DNA of 46,332 nucleotides from JAGTVG01 sp964389805. Lineage in GTDB: Bacteria; Bacteroidota; Bacteroidia; Cytophagales; Cyclobacteriaceae. The DNA is taken from the NCBI GenBank assembly GCA_964389805.1, contig CAYMFU010000238.1:1-46332 (forward strand), read 5' to 3'. The first letter of the stretch is position 1. Each line of letters begins with the position of its first letter. The notes under the pieces were generated by a model, which was not told the DNA's origin, did not search any database, and saw only the letters and a program-made list of their open reading frames with translations. A program made the translations under genes and the position numbers. This document shows positions 45,123-46,332 of the stretch, one piece after another.

Positions 45123-46332
45123 TTATTCAGAGTATAGTCTGGCAAGACTAAGTTTATTAAATCGAATATACAAAAGAACAGCCGCTATGGTCAGACCTGT
45201 CAGGAGGCCTATCCAGATTCCAATTGCCCCCATATTCAACGAAAATCCGAGCACATAACCTACTGGTAAAGCAAGAATCCAATAAGCCACTAGGGTAATC
45301 AATGTTGGAATTTTAACATCCGCCATTCCTCTCAAGGCCCCCAGTCCAATAACCTGAATCCCATCGGAAAGTTGAAAAAGTGCAGCTATGAACAGCAAAG
45401 AGGAGGCAATCTCAATAACTTCAGGCTCACTGATATATAAGGACGGGAAGATATGTCTTCCCCCTATAAGAATTAAAGCGTTCAGGCCCATAAAAATGGC
45501 ACTCATATAAAATCCTGTAAATCCAACCATCCGCATTGACTTAAAATCTCTTCTACCAAGTTGATTTCCAACCCGGATTGTGGTTGCTGTCGCCAACCCG
45601 GTAGCCATCATATATGTAATAGCAGCCAGGTTAATGGCAATCTGATGTGCCGCCAGCGAAGAAGCACCCAACCAGCCAATCATGATCGCGGCCAGGCTGA
45701 AGGCACCAACCTCAAAAATAAATTGCAATCCCGAGGGCAAACCGATACTTAAAATGCTACGAATAATACTCTTATCCATCCCTTTTTTTCTGAAATGTGC
45801 CCAATAGGGCTTAAAAAAGCGCCCATAGCCAACAAAGAGGATCATAGCGAAGGCCATATATATTCTCGAAATCAGGGTAGCAATTCCTGCTCCCAGTAAA
45901 CCGTAAGCTGGAAATCCAAATTTCCCAAAAATCAGTATGTAATTGAAGAACACATTTAAAACGTTTCCTGAAATGGTAATCATCATAGCTTGCCTGGTAA
46001 GGGATAATCCCTCAGCAAATTGTCGGAATACCTGAAACACCATAAAGGGGATAATGGAAAATGAAATAATCAGGAAATATGGTTTAGCCAAAACAATAAC
46101 ATCATCCGGCTGATTAAGGAAGGGGAAAACAAAGGATGTTAGATAAAGAAGCATAAACAGGATCAGCCCCGTAATACTATTTACCAGAAAACCATGTTTC
46201 AGGACTTCTATAATTTTTTTATTATTGCCCTCGCCATCCGCTTTAGCAACTAATGGAGTAATGCCAAAGGAAATTCCAATTCCAAAGGTGAGAAATAAAA
46301 TAAAAATGCTGTTACCTAAGGAAACCCCGGCT
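45123..46332 (-). CDS. MATE-family efflux transporter (5' end cut by window)
   Basis: About 402 residues are visible. The frame stays open to the right edge, so the start lies outside; the ATG at 46154 is internal. Ten or so membrane segments are present with MATE features: FGIGISFGITPLVAKADGEGN in the first visible part (in two pieces, FGIGISFGITPL and VAKADGEG), QAMMITISGNVLNVFFNY, QFIFEVGAFSLAAIMIGWLG, and ATATTIRVGNQLGRRD. NorM-type members export drugs or metabolites with sodium or proton. The normal length is about 450, so roughly 50 residues are missing. Confidence 0.9.
   Translation of the reverse strand, partial: AGVSLGNSIFILFLTFGIGISFGITPLVAKADGEGNNKKIIEVLKHGFLVNSITGLILFMLLYLTSFVFPFLNQPDDVIVLAKPYFLIISFSIIPFMVFQVFRQFAEGLSLTRQAMMITISGNVLNVFFNYILIFGKFGFPAYGLLGAGIATLISRIYMAFAMILFVGYGRFFKPYWAHFRKKGMDKSIIRSILSIGLPSGLQFIFEVGAFSLAAIMIGWLGASSLAAHQIAINLAAITYMMATGLATATTIRVGNQLGRRDFKSMRMVGFTGFYMSAIFMGLNALILIGGRHIFPSLYISEPEVIEIASSLLFIAALFQLSDGIQVIGLGALRGMADVKIPTLITLVAYWILALPVGYVLGFSLNMGAIGIWIGLLTGLTIAAVLLYIRFNKLSLARLYSE

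Noticed and set aside
1..46332. tRNA, rRNA, CRISPR arrays, insertion sequences or prophage genes
   Set aside because: No repeat-spacer pattern, transposase or integrase translation, or recognisable tRNA or rRNA core was seen on either strand.

Overview
The window is a chromosomal segment of a member of the Bacteroidota. It is AT-rich with short intergenic gaps and few purine-rich ribosome binding sites. Typical families of the phylum are present: a GldA/GldF/GldG ABC cassette, a DUF6786-type lipoprotein, a BFO_1060-type glycosyltransferase, a TonB-dependent receptor with a carboxypeptidase-regulatory-like N-terminus, and several promoter-like sites near the Bacteroidota pattern TTTG-N19/20-TAnnTTTG. 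I saw no tRNA, rRNA, CRISPR array, transposase or prophage. Genus cannot be told from the sequence alone.

Positions 1-6100 (+ strand) hold a sugar-phosphate cluster. It starts with a protein cut by the left edge, which has an aldolase-like tail fused to a sorbitol-6-phosphate-dehydrogenase-like SDR. It continues with a YggP/SorE-like zinc dehydrogenase, a full-length transketolase and an FGGY ketose kinase. These could phosphorylate a ketose at C1, reduce and re-oxidise it to a 6-phosphate, and pass that to the pentose phosphate pathway. Positions 6.2-9.3 kb hold a coiled-coil lipoprotein, a YecH-like metal-binding protein, a LysN-like aminotransferase and a DUF4287/DUF5655 protein.

Positions 9.4-16.4 kb form a second carbohydrate region. 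On the minus strand are an exported SGNH hydrolase, L-fucose isomerase, a DUF6786 lipoprotein and a VOC-fold lipoprotein. A TonB-dependent receptor is divergent from them. Positions 16.4-22.2 kb hold the gldA-gldF-gldG-DUF4340 operon and a DASS/SLC13 anion symporter. A D-lyxose/D-mannose-isomerase-like cupin and a PfkB kinase follow at 22.3-23.9 kb and overlap by 4 nt.

Positions 24.0-37.2 kb form one long + strand run of 11 genes, nearly all overlapping or a few bases apart. They encode a YfhO-like membrane protein, two glycosyltransferases, the pseudaminic acid enzymes PseB, PseC, PseF, PseG and PseI, a sulfotransferase, a WbqC-family protein and a flippase. PseH, the acetyltransferase the standard pathway needs, is missing, and the WbqC protein sits among the pathway genes. 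This is the most likely place for undescribed biology in the window.

Positions 37.2-46.3 kb (minus strand) are mostly housekeeping: prfB with its programmed +1 frameshift, a small membrane protein, ilvE, a PduO-type cobalamin adenosyltransferase, a LolD/MacB-like ATPase, a large membrane-TPR protein of unknown function, gatC, and a MATE transporter cut by the right edge.
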